Shown: positions 34,928 to 44,707, numbered from the stretch's first letter. The stretch: DNA of 64,000 nucleotides from Mesorhizobium shangrilense (GCF_040537815.1 NZ_JBEWSZ010000001.1:2356001-2420000); one strand, 5' to 3'. Program-made: numbers and translations. The notes: generated by a model from the letters alone, not told the origin.

Positions 34928-36912
34928 GACGGGCTCGGCGAGGGAGCGGTACGCGCCTGCTTGCGGCGGGCGGGCGCACCGACGCGCAGGCGACGGTCCA
35001 TCAGCGACATGGCGGCACCCGCCATCATCACCAATGCTCCGCCCCAGATCAGCGTCACCAGCGGCTTCCACCAGATACGGACAACGACCGCGCCGTCATT
35101 CCCCTCGTCGCCGAGCGAAATGTAAAGCTGGCTGAAGCCCATCGTCGTGATGCCCGATTCCGTCGTTGTCATCTGGCGGACCGGGTAGAAGCGTTTGGCC
35201 GAACTGATTTCGCCAACCGCGCTGCCACCGACACCGATGATTTCGAACCGGCCCCGATCCTCGCTGAAATTGGGGCCCTGGGCCGGATGAAGGCCGACGA
35301 AGCGAAGCGTATGGCCTGACAGCTCCACGGTTTCACCGGGATGCATGGACAGGATCTTCTCGGTGCCGAAGCAGAGCGTGCCGACAATGCCGAGCGTGGT
35401 CAGTCCAAGGCCGAGATGAGCGAGTGCCGTGCCGAAGACCGAGCGCGGCAAGCCAAGGAAGCGCCTGAGCGCGACACGCGCCCCGACATTGCCGATCCCC
35501 GACTTGATGGCGAGATCCGTGAGAGCGCCAAAGACCAGCCAGAAGGCCAGCCCGGCGCCAAGAGCCGCGAACACCGACGACCCATCGATGAACAACGCCG
35601 TCACCAGCGTTGCCAGAAGTGCGGCCGCGAAGGCCGCCATCAGGCGCTGGGCCACGCCAAAAATGTCGCCGCGTTTCCAGGCAAGCAGCGGCCCGAAGGG
35701 CACCATGACCAGCAAGGGCACCATCAGCGGCCCGAACGTCAGGTTGAAGAACGGTGCGCCGACCGAAATCTTGTCGGACGAGAAGGCTTCGACGGCCAGC
35801 GGGTAGAGCGTGCCGATGAGCACTGTCGCCGTGGCCGTCGTGAGGAACAGATTGTTGAGGACCAGCGCGCCTTCGCGTGAGATCGGATGAAAGAGGCCGC
35901 CGGACGTCAGGCGGGAGGCGCGAAACGCAAACAATGCCAGCGACCCGCCGATGAACAGCGTCAATATGCCGAGGATGAACACGCCGCGCGTCGGATCGGT
36001 GGCGAAGGCATGGACGGATGTCAGCACGCCGGAGCGCACCAGGAAGGTGCCGAGCAGCGACAGGGAGAAGGTGAGGATCGCCAGCAACAGCGTCCAAATC
36101 TTCAGGGCCGAGCGTTTCTCCATGACGATCGCCGAATGGAGCAGCGCCGTGCCCGCCAGCCATGGCATGAACGAGGCGTTCTCGACCGGATCCCAGAACC
36201 AGAAGCCGCCCCAGCCAAGCTCGTAATAGGCCCAGTAGGAGCCCATGGCGATGCCGCCGGTCAGGAACATCCAGGCGACCAATGTCCATGGCCGGACCCA
36301 GCGCGCCCAGGAGGCGTCGATGCGACCTTCGATGAGTGCCGCCACCGAGAAGGAAAAGCAGATCGAGAAGCCGACATAGCCGAGATAGAGCAGCGGCGGA
36401 TGAATGGCGAGGCCGAGATCCTGCAGGATGGGATTGAGGTCGCGGCCCTCGATGGGCGCCGGGTTCAACCGGGTGAAGGGATTGGATGTCGCCAGGATAA
36501 ACAGGAAGAAGGCAGCGCCGATCGCACCCTGCACCGCCAGCACATTGGCGCGAAGCGTGGCTGGAAGATTGGTGCCGAAAGCAGCGACGAGCGCGCCGAA
36601 GAAGGTCAGGATCAGCACCCAAAGCAGCATCGAGCCTTCATGATTGCCCCAGGTGCCGGTGATCTTGTAGATCAACGGCTGCAGCGAATGCGAATTTTCC
36701 CAGACGCTCGCCACCGAGAAATCGGAGCGGGCATAGGCGGTCGCCAGCGCGACGAAAGACAGCGCGGTCAAGGCGAACCCGGTCACCGCGACCGGACCGC
36801 CAACGGCCATCATGCGCTGGTTGTTGGTCCGCGCGCCAAACATCGGCACCACGGTCTGCACAAGCGCCAGCGCAAAGGCCAGGACCAGCGCGAAATGTCC
36901 GGTTTCAACCAT
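34924..36912 (-). CDS. ccmF: cytochrome c haem lyase CcmF (CycK)
   Basis: The 662-residue polytopic membrane protein has the haem-handling WWD domain ([19 protein letters not shown]), the earlier [13 protein letters not shown] segment and about fifteen hydrophobic helices. It receives haem from holo-CcmE and attaches it to the CxxCH motif of apocytochromes. The start at 36912 ([13 protein letters not shown]) is the family norm; the in-frame ATG at 36948 lies inside the palindrome at 36935-36966. It overlaps ccmH by four bases at its 3' end. Confidence 0.95.
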   Translation of the reverse strand: MVETGHFALVLAFALALVQTVVPMFGARTNNQRMMAVGGPVAVTGFALTALSFVALATAYARSDFSVASVWENSHSLQPLIYKITGTWGNHEGSMLLWVLILTFFGALVAAFGTNLPATLRANVLAVQGAIGAAFFLFILATSNPFTRLNPAPIEGRDLNPILQDLGLAIHPPLLYLGYVGFSICFSFSVAALIEGRIDASWARWVRPWTLVAWMFLTGGIAMGSYWAYYELGWGGFWFWDPVENASFMPWLAGTALLHSAIVMEKRSALKIWTLLLAILTFSLSLLGTFLVRSGVLTSVHAFATDPTRGVFILGILTLFIGGSLALFAFRASRLTSGGLFHPISREGALVLNNLFLTTATATVLIGTLYPLAVEAFSSDKISVGAPFFNLTFGPLMVPLLVMVPFGPLLAWKRGDIFGVAQRLMAAFAAALLATLVTALFIDGSSVFAALGAGLAFWLVFGALTDLAIKSGIGNVGARVALRRFLGLPRSVFGTALAHLGLGLTTLGIVGTLCFGTEKILSMHPGETVELSGHTLRFVGLHPAQGPNFSEDRGRFEIIGVGGSAVGEISSAKRFYPVRQMTTTESGITTMGFSQLYISLGDEGNDGAVVVRIWWKPLVTLIWGGALVMMAGAAMSLMDRRLRVGAPARRKQARTAPSPSPS

Positions 36913-36934
36913 TGTGGCGGCACCCGCTTGATTC

Positions 36935-36966
36935 CGGTTTTGCGGCAAGGTCTTGCCGCAAAACCG
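36935..36966. repeat. perfect 15-bp palindrome between ccmE and ccmF
   Basis: CGGTTTTGCGGCAAG (36935-36949) and CTTGCCGCAAAACCG (36952-36966) are exact complements with only two bases between them. It fills most of the 77-base gap between ccmE and ccmF in an otherwise tight operon. The stem is strong enough to affect read-through or message stability; no U tract follows. It looks like another short mobile palindrome. Confidence 0.75.
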
Positions 36967-36989
36967 TGAAGGACTTCTGCGGAACTTGG

Positions 36990-37433
36990 CTAATCACTCT
37001 TGCTTTCCTCCCACACACCCTTGGCCTTGAGGCTATCCGCCACTTCCTTGGGCATGTAGTTTTCGTCATGTTTGGCCAGCACGCTGTCGGCGACGAACAC
37101 GCCGTCCGGGCCGAACGAGCCTTCGGTGATCACGCCTTGGCCTTCGCGGAACAGGTCGGGAAGAATGCCGGTGTAGGTCACTTTGACATCTTTCTGCTTG
37201 TCGGTCACCGAAAAGGCCACCGTCGTGCCCTGCCCGCGCTGCAGCGTCCCCTTCTCGACGAGGCCACCAAGCCTGATGCGCTGGCCGGGTTGCAGGCTGG
37301 CGGTGGTCAGATCGGCGGGCATGTAGAAATAGGACGCCTTCTGGCCAAGCGCATAGAATGTCAGCCCGGTGGCAGCGCCCAGGAAGGCCAGTCCGCCCGC
37401 GATCACCGACAATCTTTTCTGCTTGCGCGTCAT
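36990..37433 (-). CDS. ccmE: cytochrome c-type biogenesis haem chaperone CcmE (CycJ)
   Basis: The 147-residue protein has one N-terminal membrane anchor ([22 protein letters not shown]) and a periplasmic OB-fold domain ([34 protein letters not shown]). The covalent haem site is the His in [11 protein letters not shown], the conserved LAKHDE motif. It ferries haem from CcmC to CcmF. It starts eight bases after the ccmI stop and is the second gene of the operon. Confidence 0.96.
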   Translation of the reverse strand: MTRKQKRLSVIAGGLAFLGAATGLTFYALGQKASYFYMPADLTTASLQPGQRIRLGGLVEKGTLQRGQGTTVAFSVTDKQKDVKVTYTGILPDLFREGQGVITEGSFGPDGVFVADSVLAKHDENYMPKEVADSLKAKGVWEESKSD

Positions 37434-37441
37434 GGCAGGCC

Positions 37442-38581
37442 CTACTCCGTCGCCGTCAGGCCAAGCGAGGCGGCAAAGGCGGTGAATTTCTTGGCTTCAT
37501 CGCTATCGGCCCCAAAGACGGCAATGGCGCGACCCAGCGCGTCACGCGCCTGATCGGCCTTGCCAAGCACGACATAGGAACGAACCAGCCGCATCCATCC
37601 TTCCGGATCGCGCGGATTTTGCCGAAGTTTTTCATCGAGCCCGGCGACCATGGTGTTGATCATGGCCTCCCTGTCTTGCGGCGACATCGACGACGAGGCG
37701 TCGACATCCCCGGCTGTCGGACCTTTCTCGACCTGCCCGGACGCAACACTTCGCTTGGCCGACTCGGCCAGCGCCTGCTCGACGGCGCCGCGCCAGGGCG
37801 AGTCCTGCGGCAACGCGGCAAGCATGCGCTGCCAGGCGGACGTCGCCTCGCCGTAGCGGCCCTCTTGGGCCAGCGCCATCGCAAGGTAGAAGGATGCCTT
37901 GGGATTTGCCGGATCAAGCTTCAGGGCTGCCTCAAAAGCATCCTGGGCGTCCGCCGACACAATACCGCCCCCGGCATTGGCAATCGCCTCGCCCAGACCT
38001 GTCTGGCGAACGGCGCTGTCACCATCGAGCCGGATGGCGTTGCGGTAGGCTGTCGCCGCCTCGGGAAAGCGCTGCAGGCGCAGATAGATGGGTGCCAGTA
38101 CATCCCAGCCCCGGCCGTCGGATGGATTGGCGGCAAGGTGAGCCTCGGCGCGCGCCACCAGTTCGTCGACGGAACTGTCGGCGGGATTCTTGGCCAGCCG
38201 CTCACTGAGCGGCTGTGACGGCAGGTCGGGTGACCCGATCTTGCTATACAGGCCCCAGCTGAGGACCGGAACCATCAGAACCGCCGTGGCGGCGACAAGT
38301 CGGGTCGTCTTTGAAGCCCGATGGGCGACCGGTCTTGCCGCTGTGTCACCACCGCCGAGGCGAATGATGCGGCGCGCGATTTCGGCGCGCGCCTCTTCGG
38401 CCTCCGTCGGCTGGATCAGGCCACGCGCCGCGTCGCGATCAAGTTCGGCCAGCTGGTCGCGATAGACTTCAAGATCATGCTCGCTGCTGGATGACGCGCC
38501 ATTCGACCTGCCGGCCAGCGGCAGCAGCACGGCCAGGCTTGCACCCAGCGTGAGGACGGCGGCTATGACCCAGAACAGCAT
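37442..38581 (-). CDS. ccmI: cytochrome c maturation protein CcmI (CycH), TPR protein
   Basis: The 379-residue protein has two N-terminal membrane helices ([42 protein letters not shown]) flanking a short cytoplasmic loop ([17 protein letters not shown]), then a periplasmic TPR domain ([49 protein letters not shown]). It presents apocytochrome c to the CcmF-CcmH ligation complex. It is the first gene of the ccmI-ccmE-ccmF-ccmH operon, the cycHJKL order known from rhizobia. A short hairpin lies just upstream at 38597-38615. Confidence 0.94.
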   Translation of the reverse strand: MLFWVIAAVLTLGASLAVLLPLAGRSNGASSSSEHDLEVYRDQLAELDRDAARGLIQPTEAEEARAEIARRIIRLGGGDTAARPVAHRASKTTRLVAATAVLMVPVLSWGLYSKIGSPDLPSQPLSERLAKNPADSSVDELVARAEAHLAANPSDGRGWDVLAPIYLRLQRFPEAATAYRNAIRLDGDSAVRQTGLGEAIANAGGGIVSADAQDAFEAALKLDPANPKASFYLAMALAQEGRYGEATSAWQRMLAALPQDSPWRGAVEQALAESAKRSVASGQVEKGPTAGDVDASSSMSPQDREAMINTMVAGLDEKLRQNPRDPEGWMRLVRSYVVLGKADQARDALGRAIAVFGADSDEAKKFTAFAASLGLTATE

Positions 38582-38596
38582 GTTTCATCCAATAGC

Positions 38597-38615
38597 GGCA
38601 GAGCCCCGCTCTGCC
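38597..38615. other. leader hairpin upstream of ccmI
   Basis: GGCAGAGC (38597-38604) pairs with GCTCTGCC (38608-38615) around CCC, 16 bases before the ccmI start on the minus strand. Position in the 5' leader close to the ribosome binding site suggests a possible effect on translation; chance is not excluded. Confidence 0.4.
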
Positions 38616-38709
38616 AACACAAGCGTCCTGCGACGCTTTGACGGCAGGCGTCCGCCGCGGCTCCCGATCGACATCAACCGAACCGGATCCCGCAGGATCC
38701 AACCGGGTA

Positions 38710-39159
38710 TCACGTAAGAGGTGTCCAGCTGCCATTGGCGTTGCGGCACGCGGTTCCGCGCGCGGTCACGCCCGTGGTGCTGGCACCGGTAAAGACCGTC
38801 TGCGTGTACTGCCTGCAGTCCTGCGAGCCGACGCGGTATGGCTGCGCGGGCACGACCTCACCATAGCGGGTCGGCTGATCGCCCTTCCACGTCACCTTCT
38901 GGCCGCTCGCGGTGTATTCCAAGGCCTTGTATTCGGCCTCAAGCGCGCTGCGCTTCTCGGTGTCGCTCAGGCCGGTGCCGATCGACCCGCCGACAAGGCC
39001 GCCATCCATGGCGGAAATGATTGTCGAGGTCAGCTTGCCGCCAGCAGGCGGTTTGCCGGCAGCCGGCGGCAGCATAGCCACACCGGGCCCCTTGCTGCCT
39101 GTGGTGGTGCAGCCGGATACGGCGAGCAGTGCGGAAAAGAGCGCGACGCGAATCTTCAT
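38710..39159 (-). CDS. surface antigen lipoprotein, 17 kDa / RT0821-Lpp0805 type
   Basis: The 149-residue product begins MKIRVALFSALLAVSGCTTTG; VSGC is a plausible lipobox with lipidation on Cys17. It then has the glycine-rich MDGGLVGGSIGTGLSDTEK segment (the Gly-zipper of the 17 kDa surface antigen group) and a C-terminal domain with DCRQYTQTVF and GTACRNANGSW. Members sit in the outer membrane and are used as serological markers in rickettsiae; the function is unknown. Transcribed alone, upstream of the ccm operon on the same strand. Confidence 0.85.
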   Translation of the reverse strand: MKIRVALFSALLAVSGCTTTGSKGPGVAMLPPAAGKPPAGGKLTSTIISAMDGGLVGGSIGTGLSDTEKRSALEAEYKALEYTASGQKVTWKGDQPTRYGEVVPAQPYRVGSQDCRQYTQTVFTGASTTGVTARGTACRNANGSWTPLT

Positions 39160-39280
39160 GCCAACAACCGGTTATCTTGAACTTGAAGAGGATGAGCTGG
39201 GGGCCGCGTCATCGAGAGACTGACGTGGCCATAGTATTGATATTTGTCGGAAATTTGGCCGTAGCCGGCCGGGGTGAACA

Positions 39281-40624
39281 TCACTGAAGGCTCCGCAATC
39301 GAACCACCACCTTCAATCCGCCCATGCCGGACCTCTCCAGAGCCAGGACGCCTCCATACTCGTTGACGAGGTCCGCGACAATGGACAGTCCCAAACCAGT
39401 GCCTGGCTTCGTCTCGTCGAGACGTCGTCCTCGCTTCAGCACGTCGCGCGCCTTGTCTTCTGGAATGCCCGGGCCATCGTCCTCGATGCTGATTTCGAAC
39501 AGGCTGGCCACATCATCCCTGGTCGCAAGAGGCGTCACCGATACCGCGACCGCGCTTCGTGCCCATTTCATAGCGTTCTCAAGAAGATTGCCAAGCAATT
39601 CCTCCAGATCCTCTCGTTCGCCGGCGAAGACGATCTCGGCGGCGGGCAGCGAAAGCGACAGGCTGGTTTGCGGATTAAGCTTCTGCAGCACGCGCACCAT
39701 GCGCTGTACCAGCGGCGTCACCGGTGTGCGGTAGACAACGCTGTCGCGCTGCGCCGCGACGCGAGCCCTCTGCAGATAATGCTCGACCTGCTTTTGCATC
39801 GATGTGGCCTGCTCGGCGATAAGCTGACCCTTGGCGCCACCAAGCGCCCGCCCCTCGTTGATGAGCACCGCGAGCGGCGTCTTCAACGAATGCGCGAGAT
39901 TGCCGACCTGCGTTCGCGATCTTTCGACGATGCGCTTGTTGTTTTCGATAAGCGCATTGGTTTCGTTGGCAAGCGGTTCGATCTCGGCCGGGAACCGACC
40001 GTCCAGCCTCTGCGCGGTTCCCTCGCGCACCATGGCGAGCGCATTTCTGACGCGGCGCAAAGGCTGCAGGCCAAGCAGGATGGCCGCCGCGTTGATGGCG
40101 ATCATGCCGACACCGAACAGCGAGAGATAGGTGAGCAGGCGACGCTGGAAGCTGCCGATTTCCTGTTCGAGTTCGGTCTGGTTGCCCATGACGCGGAAAC
40201 GGGCAGCCCGGTTTTTCGTATCCAGAACGAATTCGCTCTCGAACACCTGCAATCTCTCGCCGCTTATTCCCTCGGTCGAATAGCTGCGCTGGAAACTTGA
40301 GTTGAACGGGACCTCGGCCACACTCGGCGAAGGGATCGTCCTGGTCATCGACGAAGAATGGAGGTCGCCATGCACGCCCTCCGAAGCGGGCTCAACCGAC
40401 CAGTACCAGCCCGAATTCGGTTCGGAGAACCGAAGATCCCCAAGATCAGGCGCGCCGGTCAGCGCACCGGTGTCGGAAATGCCGACCGAGCCGATCAGGT
40501 TGAAGAGGTGAGCCGAAAGCAGGCTGTCGAAACCCCGCTCGTTCGCCTGACGGTAAAGCGTTGTGATGAGCGTGAAGATGACAATGAGGGTGAGGATCGC
40601 CCAGACCGTGGAAAAGGCGATCAC
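39281..40624 (-). CDS. feuQ: sensor histidine kinase FeuQ (PhoQ-like)
   Basis: The 447-residue kinase has two membrane helices (VWAILTLIVIFTLITTLY; LFGVGMIAINAAAILLGL) around a 140-residue periplasmic domain, a HAMP-like linker and the kinase core with His245 in NLAHSLKTPLAVL, an N box (NLLENAMKWA), DDGPGIPEDKA and GTGLGLSIV. AHSLKTPL is diagnostic of the PhoQ/FeuQ class. In Sinorhizobium, FeuPQ controls genes including the cyclic glucan exporter ndvA and is required for symbiosis. The given start is a GTG with no ribosome binding site; the frame is open upstream to the feuP stop (about 25 more residues) but has no ATG, GTG or TTG, so the true start is uncertain. Confidence 0.88.
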   Translation of the reverse strand: MIAFSTVWAILTLIVIFTLITTLYRQANERGFDSLLSAHLFNLIGSVGISDTGALTGAPDLGDLRFSEPNSGWYWSVEPASEGVHGDLHSSSMTRTIPSPSVAEVPFNSSFQRSYSTEGISGERLQVFESEFVLDTKNRAARFRVMGNQTELEQEIGSFQRRLLTYLSLFGVGMIAINAAAILLGLQPLRRVRNALAMVREGTAQRLDGRFPAEIEPLANETNALIENNKRIVERSRTQVGNLAHSLKTPLAVLINEGRALGGAKGQLIAEQATSMQKQVEHYLQRARVAAQRDSVVYRTPVTPLVQRMVRVLQKLNPQTSLSLSLPAAEIVFAGEREDLEELLGNLLENAMKWARSAVAVSVTPLATRDDVASLFEISIEDDGPGIPEDKARDVLKRGRRLDETKPGTGLGLSIVADLVNEYGGVLALERSGMGGLKVVVRLRSLQ

Positions 40625-40703
40625 CCGAAATGCCAGCGAGCGCGGCCAGAAACGCAGCGACAGCGTCCTGGGGGCGGCCGGTTTTGTAGGGAGCTGTTCC
40701 GCG

Positions 40704-41369
40704 TTACGCCTCCGGCTCGCGCATACGATAGCCCATCCCGCGAACGGTTTCGATCATGTCGATGCCCATCTTCTTGCGAAGTCGCCCGACGAAGACCTCT
40801 ATGGTATTGGAATCGCGGTCAAAATCCTGATCATAAAGGTGCTCTACCAGTTCCGTGCGCGAGACGACCTCACCCATGTGGTGCATCAGATAGGCAAGCA
40901 GACGGAATTCGTGCGAGGTCAGCTTCAACGGCTGACCGCTGACATCGGCCTTGGAGGCCTTGGTGTCGAGGCGCAACGGCCCGCATGTCAGTTCGGAGGA
41001 CGCGTGGCCGGCCGCACGCCGGATGAGCGCCCGAACGCGCGCCAGCACCTCCTCGATGTGGAACGGCTTGGTGACATAGTCATCGGCCCCGGCGTCGATG
41101 CCCGACACCTTGTCGCTCCAGCGGTCGCGCGCCGTCAGGATCAAAACCGGCATCTTGCGGCCGCCGCGCCGCCAGCGTTCGACCACGCTGATGCCATCCA
41201 TCTGCGGCAGGCCGATATCAAGCACGACAGCATCATAGGGTTCGGTATCGCCGAGAAAATGACCTTCCTCGCCATCGAAAGCCCGGTCCACCACATAGCC
41301 GGCATCCACCAAGGCATCGGCTATCTGCCGGTTGAGATCCTTGTCATCTTCGACAACGAGTACGCGCAT
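40704..41369 (-). CDS. feuP: response regulator FeuP
   Basis: The 221-residue OmpR/PhoP-type regulator has VVEDDKDLNRQIADAL, Asp51 in VVLDIGLPQMDG, Lys in YVTKPFHIEEV and a winged-helix domain (LTSHEFRLLAYLMHHMGEVVSR, NTIEVFVGRLRKKMG). DGEEGHFLGDTEPYDAVVLDIGLP is characteristic of FeuP. Partner of the kinase 79 bases downstream. The start at 41369 (MRVLVVEDD) is preferred over a TTG three codons upstream. It is followed by feuQ and preceded by the feuN-like gene in the same direction. Confidence 0.92.
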   Translation of the reverse strand: MRVLVVEDDKDLNRQIADALVDAGYVVDRAFDGEEGHFLGDTEPYDAVVLDIGLPQMDGISVVERWRRGGRKMPVLILTARDRWSDKVSGIDAGADDYVTKPFHIEEVLARVRALIRRAAGHASSELTCGPLRLDTKASKADVSGQPLKLTSHEFRLLAYLMHHMGEVVSRTELVEHLYDQDFDRDSNTIEVFVGRLRKKMGIDMIETVRGMGYRMREPEA

Positions 41370-41459
41370 GCGGATCAAAGCCTGTAGCGGTTAGGCCTGC
41401 AATGAGGCCGGTATCAGATATAGGCCGATTCCCGCGGCCGTGGAAACGATGGGGTCAGC

Positions 41460-41759
41460 TCAGTTCTGGGGAACCACGATTTCGGAACGGCGCGGACGCT
41501 GTCCGTCCTTGCCGGGCACGAGCACGACGATGACGCAGACAGGCTGGCCACCGCGCGTCGATTGCGACGCCTTGGCCAAGGTCCCGCCATTCTGCTCGGC
41601 CACCTGCTGGCCGATCGCATAGCAATCAGACGAAGCCAATATGATCGGATCAGCCGGCTGCGGCATGTCCATCGGCAATGCCGTCGCCCGCGACGCAAAC
41701 AGCCCGGCCGCAAGGAGCACCAGTACCGCGGTTCTGAGGTGGGAGCGAAGCGTTTTCAT
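41460..41759 (-). CDS. small periplasmic protein, probable FeuN-like modulator of FeuPQ
   Basis: The 99-residue product has a signal peptide (AVLVLLAAGLFASRATA) and a mature domain of about 70 residues with two cysteines (SSDCYAIGQQ and GQPVCVIVVLVPGKDG) and a basic QRPRRSE segment. It is directly upstream of feuP in the same direction. In Sinorhizobium meliloti the gene at this position encodes FeuN, a small periplasmic inhibitor of FeuQ that is essential there. Size, export signal and position all fit; sequence similarity could not be checked, so no symbol is given. The VIVVL...G...R core is PepSY-like. Confidence 0.65.
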   Translation of the reverse strand: MKTLRSHLRTAVLVLLAAGLFASRATALPMDMPQPADPIILASSDCYAIGQQVAEQNGGTLAKASQSTRGGQPVCVIVVLVPGKDGQRPRRSEIVVPQN

Positions 41760-41929
41760 GGTCGGCGTTGTAACGCATCGGTGCTGAACGTGAAATGAAC
41801 AGTGAACGCCGATAAAAACATGCCTGCCAAACCCCTGAAACACCAGAAAACAAGACTGTGATTTTCGTAGCCCAAGCGAAGATCACGAGATTTCAGTCTA
41901 GACTGCGTTCCAACCTCAATGAAAGCACA

Positions 41930-42337
41930 TCAGGCGCTTTCCTGCATCACGGCGCGAAAACGCAGCAGCCCGTGATACAGCAGCAGCTCATCGTCATGAC
42001 GGATCTCGGAGAATTCGAGCACAAGGTGTGTCCGTCCGCGCGCACCTATGGCCAGCACCGCCTTGGCGAGGCGCGCCTTTATCCTGTCCATGATCGCACG
42101 CGTTTCGGCTTCGCCATGGGCCTTTGACCAGATATGCAGCGTGACCAACTGATCGGCCTCGTTCTGGACACCGGTGTCCCAGTCGAAGGCGCTGGTCTGG
42201 CCGCACGTTACATAGGGAAAGGCAACATTCTCGGCTGGCCGTTCGAGCAATCCCGCACCGCCCAGCAGCGCCGAGAGCGATGCATCGCTTCTCAGTCTCT
42301 GGAATAGTGCCTGCTGCAAATCGCCGGACGCGGTCAT
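41930..42337 (-). CDS. DUF3168 protein (phage tail-completion / gene transfer agent gp8-like), orphan
   Basis: The 135-residue protein fits DUF3168: LQQALFQRLRSDASLSALLG near the start, FPYVTCGQTSAFDWDTG in the middle and the HIWSKAHGEAETRAIMDRIKARL helix toward the end. In alphaproteobacterial gene transfer agents and siphophages this protein is encoded between head-tail connector and major tail genes. No other phage or GTA gene is present within the window, so it is separated from its usual partners. No good ribosome binding site is visible. The call is by recognisable domain pattern. Confidence 0.8.
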   Translation of the reverse strand: MTASGDLQQALFQRLRSDASLSALLGGAGLLERPAENVAFPYVTCGQTSAFDWDTGVQNEADQLVTLHIWSKAHGEAETRAIMDRIKARLAKAVLAIGARGRTHLVLEFSEIRHDDELLLYHGLLRFRAVMQESA

Positions 42338-42550
42338 CGTCTTGTTCCATCACCAGTGTGTATCTGAGCCGCCGGCAGCTTTCCGATCGAACCTAGCCGC
42401 GTTCGGATTCTTCCGCCAGATCACGACTTGCGGCGTGGCCTGCTGTTAGCTCTTGTGGGTGCCGAAAAAAAATACGAATAGTCTTGTCGATGCGCCGTTC
42501 CGAAACTGCGCGCATGCAGTTTCCGCGCGCAGCCGAAGACGGATTTCCGA

Positions 42551-44707
42551 ATGGCCAGTCCCGAACCGCGCAAGAGAAGAGGACCGATCGCCGCCTGGTT
42601 GCTGGCCCTGGATGCATGGATCGACTCTTCGCTCTATGAGATCGGCTTCAAGGCGCGCCAGTTCTGGGAAGCGGCGACGATCTTTTCCCGACGGTTCCGC
42701 CTGAAAGGCTGGCGCCGGGGCATCATCGAACTGCTCAGCGAAGGTTTTACGCTCGGTGCCGGCGGCAGTGTCGTCATGCTGGCGTTGGCCATGCCCGCAT
42801 TCCAGGACACGACAGGCGATTGGCGGGCCCAAGGCGACTTCGCCGTCACCTTCCTTGACCGCTACGGCAACGAGATCGGCCAGCGCGGCATCATCCAGCG
42901 CGATTCCGTGCCGGTCGACGAGATGCCCGATCATGTCATCAAGGCGGTCCTCGCCACCGAGGACCGCCGCTTCTTCGATCACTACGGCATCGACGTCCTC
43001 GGCCTTTCGCGCGCGATTTTCGAGAACGTCCGCGCCAATTCCGTGGTGCAGGGCGGCTCCAGCATCACCCAGCAGCTGGCGAAGAACCTGTTCCTGACCA
43101 ATGAGCGGACATTCGAACGCAAGATCAAGGAAGCCTTCCTGTCATTGTGGCTCGAAGCCAATCTTTCGAAAAAGGAAATCCTCCAGCTCTATCTCGACCG
43201 CGCTTATATGGGCGGCGGCACGTTCGGCATCGAGGCGGCCGCCGATTTCTATTTCGGCAAGAGCGTCAAGGACCTGAGCCTCGCCGAGGCCGCCATGCTG
43301 GCCGGGCTGTTCAAGGCGCCGACCAAATACGCGCCGCACATCAACCTGCCGGCCGCCCGCGCGCGCGCCAATGTGGTGCTCTCCAATCTCGTCGACGCCG
43401 GCTTCATGACCGAGGGCCAAGTGCTGCAGGCGCGGCTGCACCCGGCCGATGTCGTCGACCGTGGCGAGCAGAAGAGCCCAGACTATTTCCTCGACTGGGC
43501 GTTTGACGAGGTCAAGAAGATCGCGGCCAAGACCGGTCAGCATTCGCTGGTAGCCCATACGACCTTCGACGCCAACATCCAGAAAGCTGCCGAAGAATCG
43601 GTTGAATTCCACCTCCGGCAATTCGGCAAGGAATACAACGTCACCGAGGGCGCCGTCGTCGTCATCGAGACCAACGGCGCGGTGCGGGCAATCGTCGGCG
43701 GTCGGGACTATGGCACCAGCCAGTTCAATCGCGCCACCAAGGCGCTTCGCCAGACCGGCTCGTCGTTCAAGCCCTATGTCTACGCGACCGCCATGGAACA
43801 CGGTTTCACGCCGAACTCCATCATTTCGGGCGGGCCGATCAGCTGGGGCAACTGGTCGCCGCACAATTACAGCGGTGAATCCGCTGGCAACATCACGCTG
43901 ATCATGGCGATGGCCAAATCGATCAACACCGTACCGGTGCGACTGGCCAAGGATCACTTGGGCATCGCGCCGATCAAGGCGCTGGCCGAGTCATTCGGGG
44001 TCGAGTCACCCCTCGAGGCCCACAAGACAATGGTGCTCGGCACCTCCGGCATGACAGTGATGGACCAGGCGACAGGCTATAGCGTGTTCGCGCAGAACGG
44101 CTTTGTCGGCTCGCGTCATGGCATCACGCAACTCGTCAACCGCACCGGCCAGGTGGTCTACGACTTCACCAAGGATGCGCCGCCTCCGCACCGCGTGCTG
44201 TCGGAACAGGCGCTGAAATCCATGAACACCATGCTGGCGGCGGTGCCGGTGATGGGTACGGCGCGGCGCGCCCAAATCCCCAACATCGTCGTCGCCGGAA
44301 AGACCGGCACGACGCAGTCCTACCGCGACGCCTGGTTTGTCGGCTTCACCGGCAACTACACGGCCGCCGTATGGCTGGGCAACGATGATTTCAGCCCGAC
44401 CAAGAACATGACGGGCGGGTCGCTGCCGGCGATGGTGTGGCAGCGCCTGATGGTCTATGCGCACCAGAATATCGACCTCAAGCCGATCCCGGGCATCGAC
44501 AAGCCCTTTGTCGACGCCGAAACCGCGGCCAAGGCCGACGAAGCGCAGAAGAAGAGCGCCGAACAAGCGGCCGCCGATGCCGCCGCCGAGCGTCCGCCGG
44601 TCCTGTCCAGCAGAACCACCCAGACGCTGCGGGATATGTCAAAGGTGTTCGAGGAGGCCCCCATCCTCCGGGCTCCCGCCACGCCGCAAACCTTGTCGGC
44701 GCTTTGA
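42551..44707 (+). CDS. class A penicillin-binding protein (PBP1A family)
   Basis: The 718-residue bifunctional peptidoglycan synthase has a cytoplasmic N-terminus, one membrane helix (SVVMLALAMPAF), a glycosyltransferase domain (catalytic Glu137 in ATEDRRFFDHYGID, then GGSSITQQLAKNLFL) and a transpeptidase domain (Ser404-Ser-Phe-Lys407 in TGSSFKPYVYA, SKSIN-like AKSINTVPVR, KTGTTQ). A low-complexity Ala/Glu/Lys tail follows. It polymerises and crosslinks murein at the inner membrane. The size fits the rhizobial PBP1 group. It reads divergently from the DUF3168 gene, and the DUF1214 gene follows on the same strand. Confidence 0.94.
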   Translation: MASPEPRKRRGPIAAWLLALDAWIDSSLYEIGFKARQFWEAATIFSRRFRLKGWRRGIIELLSEGFTLGAGGSVVMLALAMPAFQDTTGDWRAQGDFAVTFLDRYGNEIGQRGIIQRDSVPVDEMPDHVIKAVLATEDRRFFDHYGIDVLGLSRAIFENVRANSVVQGGSSITQQLAKNLFLTNERTFERKIKEAFLSLWLEANLSKKEILQLYLDRAYMGGGTFGIEAAADFYFGKSVKDLSLAEAAMLAGLFKAPTKYAPHINLPAARARANVVLSNLVDAGFMTEGQVLQARLHPADVVDRGEQKSPDYFLDWAFDEVKKIAAKTGQHSLVAHTTFDANIQKAAEESVEFHLRQFGKEYNVTEGAVVVIETNGAVRAIVGGRDYGTSQFNRATKALRQTGSSFKPYVYATAMEHGFTPNSIISGGPISWGNWSPHNYSGESAGNITLIMAMAKSINTVPVRLAKDHLGIAPIKALAESFGVESPLEAHKTMVLGTSGMTVMDQATGYSVFAQNGFVGSRHGITQLVNRTGQVVYDFTKDAPPPHRVLSEQALKSMNTMLAAVPVMGTARRAQIPNIVVAGKTGTTQSYRDAWFVGFTGNYTAAVWLGNDDFSPTKNMTGGSLPAMVWQRLMVYAHQNIDLKPIPGIDKPFVDAETAAKADEAQKKSAEQAAADAAAERPPVLSSRTTQTLRDMSKVFEEAPILRAPATPQTLSAL

